From Pseudomonas sp. HS6 (GTDB lineage Bacteria > Pseudomonadota > Gammaproteobacteria > Pseudomonadales > Pseudomonadaceae), in contig NZ_CP067412.1 of NCBI RefSeq assembly GCF_023375815.1, forward strand, positions 4,464,001 through 4,528,000: DNA of 64,000 nt, given 5' to 3'. A model generated the notes under the pieces. It ran no database searches, was not told the DNA's origin, and worked only from the letters and a program-made list of their open reading frames with translations. Position numbers and translations under genes: made by a program. Positions 60,575-64,000 of the stretch are shown here, piece by piece. Each line of letters starts with the position of its first letter. Positions within the stretch are counted from its first letter, which is position 1.

Positions 60575-62348
60575 GCCTTTCAGCGCCACCGCCGCCGTTG
60601 CTGCCGGCGTGGATTTCGCCGAATTGCAACTCGGTGCCCATGGCTTGTTCTGGAATGAATACCGGCCGGCAGATGCCGCGTGCCGGATCTGGCACTGGCG
60701 CGATGGCGTGGCGAAATGTCTGACGCCAACGGGTTTCAGCGTTCGCAGCCGGGTGTACGAATATGGTGGTGGGGCGTTTTGTCTGACGCCTGAGGGGATT
60801 GTTTTCGTCAACGAGGTGGATCAACAGCTGTACCGCCAGACGTTGGACGGGGAGCCCGAGGTTCTGACGTCGGGTGAGTGCCGATATGGCGATCTGCATT
60901 TTGCCAACGGTCAGGTGCTGGCCGTTGAAGAGAAAGGTGAATGCCATCGGCTGGTGGCCATCGATCTGGAGAATGGCGTACACCATAGGCTGGTTAAGGG
61001 TGCGGATTTTTATGCATCGCCGATCATCAGCCCGGACGGCCAGCGTCTGGCGTGGATCGAGTGGAGCCGTCCGCATCAACCGTGGACTTCCACACGATTA
61101 ATGCTCGCTGAGCGTTCGGATAACGGGTTTTCTGCACCACGTTGCGTGGCGGGTGAAACGCTTGAAGAGTCGATCCAGCAACCGCGCTTCGATGCCAATG
61201 GCCGACTGGGCTGTCTGACCGACCGTGGTGGATATTGGCAGCCGTGGGTCGACTCTGCAGACGGCTTGAAACCGTTGCCTTGTGCTGCAGCCGATCACGC
61301 GCCGGCCCCATGGCAACTTGGTGGGTGCACCTGGCTGCCTATGGAAGAAGGCTTTTTGGCGAGCTGGAGCGAAGGCGGTTTCGGTCGTCTGGCGCTCAAC
61401 GGCGAAGAATTCACCGGCGACTACAGTCGCTTCCGTCATCTGGCTGTCGACGACCAGTTCATTTACTGCATCGCCGCTTCACCGATCAGCCCTTCAGCGG
61501 TACTCGCCATCGTTCGAGATTCGCATGAAGTGAAAGTCCTGGCCGGCGGCATTGCACCGCTGCCCGCCGATCGCATCAGCCGACCGCAAACCCTGCGTTA
61601 TCCCAGCGGTTCAGGTGAAGCGCACGGCTTCTTTTACCCGGCCACCAATGGCGATGCGAAATCGCCGCTGGTGGTGTTCATCCACGGCGGCCCGACGTCG
61701 GCCTGCTACCCGATGCTCGACCCGCGCATCCAGTACTGGACGCAACGCGGCTTTGCTGTCGCCGACCTCAATTACCGGGGCAGTAGCGGTTATGGCCGGG
61801 AGTATCGGCAGGCGCTGCATCTGAGCTGGGGTGCGGTGGATGTCGAGGATGCCTGTGCGGTAGTGGCCTACCTGAATGATCGCGGCATGATCGACGGCGA
61901 CTGTGCATTCATCCGTGGCGGCAGCGCTGGCGGCTACACAACGCTGTGCGCCCTGGCGTTCCATCAAGTGTTCCGCGCCGGCGCCAGCCTGTATGGCGTC
62001 AGTGACCCGGTGGCACTGGCCCGCGCGACGCACAAGTTCGAAGGCGATTATCTGGACTGGCTGATCGGCGATCCGGAGCAAGATGCCGAACGCTACGCGG
62101 CCCGCACGCCGTTGCTGCACGCAGGCAACATTCGCGTACCGGTGATTTTCTTCCAGGGTGAACTGGACGCCGTGGTCGTGCCGCAACAGACCCGCGACAT
62201 GGTCGCGGCCCTGGAGCAAAACGGCATTGAGGTCGAAGCGCATTACTACGCCGACGAGCGTCACGGCTTCCGCCGGGCCATCAATCAGGCCCATGCGCTG
62301 GAGCAAGAATGGCGCTTCTACCGGCGAGTGATGGGCCTGGCGGAGTGA
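60540..62348 (+). CDS. Prolyl oligopeptidase family protein of the PQQ operon
   Basis: A 602-residue S9-family peptidase: N-terminal beta-propeller (about 1-350) and C-terminal alpha/beta hydrolase with nucleophile Ser in GGSAGGYTT, Asp in GELDAVV and His in DERHGFRR. It starts 35 bases inside pqqE at ATG 60540, so it is in the pqq operon, as in P. putida (PP_0375). It may trim PqqA-derived peptide, but this is not proved. Confidence 0.88.
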   Translation: MNETRASSPKAEPFSATAAVAAGVDFAELQLGAHGLFWNEYRPADAACRIWHWRDGVAKCLTPTGFSVRSRVYEYGGGAFCLTPEGIVFVNEVDQQLYRQTLDGEPEVLTSGECRYGDLHFANGQVLAVEEKGECHRLVAIDLENGVHHRLVKGADFYASPIISPDGQRLAWIEWSRPHQPWTSTRLMLAERSDNGFSAPRCVAGETLEESIQQPRFDANGRLGCLTDRGGYWQPWVDSADGLKPLPCAAADHAPAPWQLGGCTWLPMEEGFLASWSEGGFGRLALNGEEFTGDYSRFRHLAVDDQFIYCIAASPISPSAVLAIVRDSHEVKVLAGGIAPLPADRISRPQTLRYPSGSGEAHGFFYPATNGDAKSPLVVFIHGGPTSACYPMLDPRIQYWTQRGFAVADLNYRGSSGYGREYRQALHLSWGAVDVEDACAVVAYLNDRGMIDGDCAFIRGGSAGGYTTLCALAFHQVFRAGASLYGVSDPVALARATHKFEGDYLDWLIGDPEQDAERYAARTPLLHAGNIRVPVIFFQGELDAVVVPQQTRDMVAALEQNGIEVEAHYYADERHGFRRAINQAHALEQEWRFYRRVMGLAE

Positions 62349-62351
62349 AAA

Positions 62352-62510
62352 TCAGCGCTTGGCGATGATGTACACAGCGTGCACGATCCCCGGGATATAA
62401 CCGCACAGCGTCAGCAGAATGTTCAGCCAGAACGCGCCGCCGAACCCGACCTGCAGAAACACACCCAGTGGCGGCAACAGAATGGCAATGATGATTCGAA
62501 TGAAGTCCAT
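62352..62510 (-). CDS. Pmp3/YqaE family small membrane protein
   Basis: A 52-residue hydrophobic protein beginning MDFIRIIIAILLPPLGVFLQ, with two transmembrane helices and the central GFGGAFWLNILLTLCGYIPGIVHAVYII signature pieces of the Pmp3/UPF0057 family. Members respond to salt and membrane stress. It is convergent with the prolyl oligopeptidase gene, three bases away. Confidence 0.93.
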   Translation of the reverse strand: MDFIRIIIAILLPPLGVFLQVGFGGAFWLNILLTLCGYIPGIVHAVYIIAKR

Positions 62511-62617
62511 GGGTCAGCTCCTGATTGGGGGTTGGCTCACCTGAGCCATACAAGCTAATCGACCTGTGCCGTTTGTCAGGGTTCAGTGCTATTGCCAGTC
62601 AGCGCGCAGAAGGCCAC

Positions 62618-62938
62618 TCAAGTCAGAATTTGCAGACCGTGTTTCTGCACGATACTGAGCAGCTTCAGAGCCATGCCGCTCGGATGCTTGTCTCCTGATT
62701 CCCATTGTTTGACGGTCGAAGCACTGGTGTTCAAATAACGCGCGAACACGGGCTGGCTGACGTTGTTGCCCTCACGCAACGCCTTGATCTGCTCCGCCGG
62801 GATCGCATCTGGAACCACCGCAAGGCACGACTCATCAAACTCACGCATCGTTGACTTGCTGATAGCGCCGATTGCATGCAGAGCAATTGCCGACTCGTGC
62901 ACTGATTCAAATACGTCGCTCTTGAATTTTTTACTCAT
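62618..62938 (-). CDS. HigA/NadS-like antitoxin (XRE-family HTH), apparently orphan
   Basis: A 106-residue protein with a C-terminal Xre helix-turn-helix (ALREGNNVSQPVFARYLNTSASTVKQWESGDKHPSG) and an N-terminal helical part, typical of antitoxins encoded second in RelE/HigB-type modules. Its ATG overlaps the stop of a short frame whose end looks like a RelE-family C-terminus, but the rest of the toxin is missing. It may persist as an orphan repressor. Confidence 0.82.
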   Translation of the reverse strand: MSKKFKSDVFESVHESAIALHAIGAISKSTMREFDESCLAVVPDAIPAEQIKALREGNNVSQPVFARYLNTSASTVKQWESGDKHPSGMALKLLSIVQKHGLQILT

Positions 62939-63015
62939 GAGTTATCTCTCTTGCCGATGGCCAATACAGAAACACTGCAGCCGTTATCTCTCAAGCAATA
63001 AACCGCCCTGGAAAA
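62935..63015 (-). pseudogene. C-terminal remnant of a RelE-type toxin
   Basis: Reading FSRAVYCLRDNG...VLAIGKRDNS then TGA, about 26 residues resemble the last strands of RelE/ParE toxins (VLAIGKR-type end) and the stop overlaps the antitoxin start as in intact modules. Upstream the frame enters the terminator of the aminotransferase gene, so the rest of the toxin was deleted. Confidence 0.55.
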
Positions 63016-63023
63016 ACCTGGCC

Positions 63024-63066
63024 ACAAAAAAACGCCCCACGCCAAAAGAATCAGGCGTGGGGCGTG
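63024..63066 (-). terminator. Terminator of the aminotransferase gene
   Basis: ACGCCCCACGCC / GGCGTGGGGCGT, a 12-base stem with a 10-base loop, followed on the minus strand by TTTTTTT. It lies about 50 bases after the aminotransferase stop. Confidence 0.93.
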
Positions 63067-63112
63067 CGTTATACCGCGAGACGGTTCTTGAATTCGGGTG
63101 GGAAACTTCAGC

Positions 63113-64000
63113 TCAGACGGCAATCCCTTTGCGGCATTGCAGTTGCGCGGTGCGTACCCGGGAGAAAGCTCGGGCCAGGCGCAGGAGCATTTCGTCGATG
63201 TTGGCCTTGCTGACGGTGAGTGCCGGAGTGAAGCGCAGGCAGTTGGCTTGTGGGGCGTTGAGCAGCAAGCCTTCATGCAGCGCGGCTTTGACCACGGCCT
63301 CGGCGGAGTCTTCCGACAGAGTCAGTCCCCAGAACAGCCCTTGCCCACGCAACTCACCATGCTCATAACGATGCGCCAGACGGGCGAGCCCTTCGCGCAG
63401 ATGCTGGCCGTTGTCGCGGATCTGTTCGAGGAATGCGCGGTCCTGCACGCTGTCGAGCACCACTAGTCCTGCGGCGGTCATCAGCGCGTTGCCGTGATGA
63501 GTACCGCCCAGCTCGCCGGAGTCGAAGCAGCAGGCCTTGCCTCGCGCCAGCAACGCCGCCAGTGGCACGCCACCGCCGAGGCCTTTGCCGAGTACGAGGA
63601 TGTCGGCGCGAACGCCGTAGGACTGTTCCGCGAGCAAAGTGCCGCAACGACCGATACCGGTTTGTACTTCATCGAGGATCAACAGAATCCCCAACTCACG
63701 GCACAGACGTTCGACACCTTTAAGATAGCAATCAGTCGCCGGAATCACCCCGGCATCACTCTGGATCGGCTCCAGCATGATCGCCACGGTCTGCGCATCA
63801 ACCGCTGCATGTAGCGCCGGCAGGTCGTTGAACGGCACCAGATCGAAACCCGGCAGCAGCGGCGCAAAACGGTTGTGCAGGTTGCAACTGTCCGACGCTG
63901 AAATCGTCGCCAGGCTACGCCCGTGACAGCCTTGTCGGGCGACAATGATCCGCGACGCGCCGCCACGATGCAGCTGGCCCCATTTGCGCGCCAGTTTGAT
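63113..64000 (-). CDS. Class III (acetylornithine-type) PLP aminotransferase, partial
   Basis: The 3' 295 codons of a class III aminotransferase; the 5' end is beyond the window. Visible are QGCHGRSLAT, MLEPIQSDAGVIP, LILDEVQTGIGRCG with the PLP-ring Asp, LGKGLGGGVPL with the Schiff-base Lys, and GGTHHGNAL. It resembles ArgD/AstC-like enzymes; P. putida has a second acetylornithine aminotransferase (PP_0372) at this place near pqq. The substrate is uncertain; 4-aminobutyrate- or diamine-type substrates are possible. Confidence 0.88.
   Translation of the reverse strand: MKLARKWGQLHRGGASRIIVARQGCHGRSLATISASDSCNLHNRFAPLLPGFDLVPFNDLPALHAAVDAQTVAIMLEPIQSDAGVIPATDCYLKGVERLCRELGILLILDEVQTGIGRCGTLLAEQSYGVRADILVLGKGLGGGVPLAALLARGKACCFDSGELGGTHHGNALMTAAGLVVLDSVQDRAFLEQIRDNGQHLREGLARLAHRYEHGELRGQGLFWGLTLSEDSAEAVVKAALHEGLLLNAPQANCLRFTPALTVSKANIDEMLLRLARAFSRVRTAQLQCRKGIAV

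Overview
The window is about 64 kb of a GC-rich chromosome from a fluorescent-group Pseudomonas (P. fluorescens / P. putida type, not P. aeruginosa). The evidence is the gene order (speD-osmC-vfr-trpCDG; trpE-gph-rpe; agt transporter and sensor; amgK-murU-lptD-surA-pdxA-rsmA-apaGH-glpE; prkA-yeaH-spoVR; cca-folKB-plsY-tsaD-rpsU-dnaG-rpoD; davBA next to pqqFABCDE), the REP-type inverted repeats with the core GTGGGAGCGGGCTTGC or variants, and near-identical lengths to the known Pseudomonas proteins. Most of the window is conserved core genome, on both strands and densely packed.

Layout. 1-5,200: the 5' end of speD, an OsmC protein, the cAMP receptor regulator Vfr, a stand-alone lipoate-ligase-like protein and trpGDC with an upstream Trp-rich leader peptide. 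5,300-10,300: the autotransporter esterase EstA, then trpE-gph-rpe on the minus strand; the last codons of gph repeat the trpG leader peptide. 10,400-20,100: an iron-type alcohol dehydrogenase, an ABC importer of the 5-aminovalerate/GABA (agt) type and its two-component regulator, interrupted by several inverted-repeat elements. 20,100-31,450: a secreted DUF3530 protein, a DjlA-like co-chaperone, murein-recycling genes murU and amgK, and the outer-membrane/cofactor/ribosome operon lptD-surA-pdxA-rsmA-apaG-apaH-glpE. 31,700-36,700: the prkA-yeaH-spoVR stress cluster. 36,700-45,400: cca, folate genes, plsY, tsaD and the macromolecular synthesis genes rpsU-dnaG-rpoD. 45,500-49,340: the multi-PAS GGDEF/EAL protein RmcA and a CAU-anticodon tRNA. 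51,600-62,350: lysine 2-monooxygenase pathway (lrp-davB-davA) and the complete PQQ operon with a prolyl oligopeptidase. 62,350-64,000: a Pmp3-type membrane peptide, an orphan HigA-like antitoxin with a toxin remnant, and part of a class III aminotransferase.

The most interesting part is 49,640-51,450, immediately downstream of the tRNA. It is a small, AT-richer cassette: a strong promoter, a 71-residue peptide gene ending in Asn, a terminator-like hairpin, an MccB-like (ThiF/E1) adenylyltransferase and a HIT-family hydrolase. This is the architecture of a microcin C-type peptide-nucleotide antibiotic locus: precursor, attenuator, nucleotidyl transferase, and a phosphoramidase-type self-immunity enzyme. 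It has no MccC exporter, and the precursor carries what looks like a Sec signal sequence, which would be new for this class.

Functional links: DavB and DavA turn lysine into 5-aminovalerate, the likely substrate of the agt importer. Both separated trp loci (trpE and trpGDC) share the same leader peptide ending, which suggests joint attenuation control.
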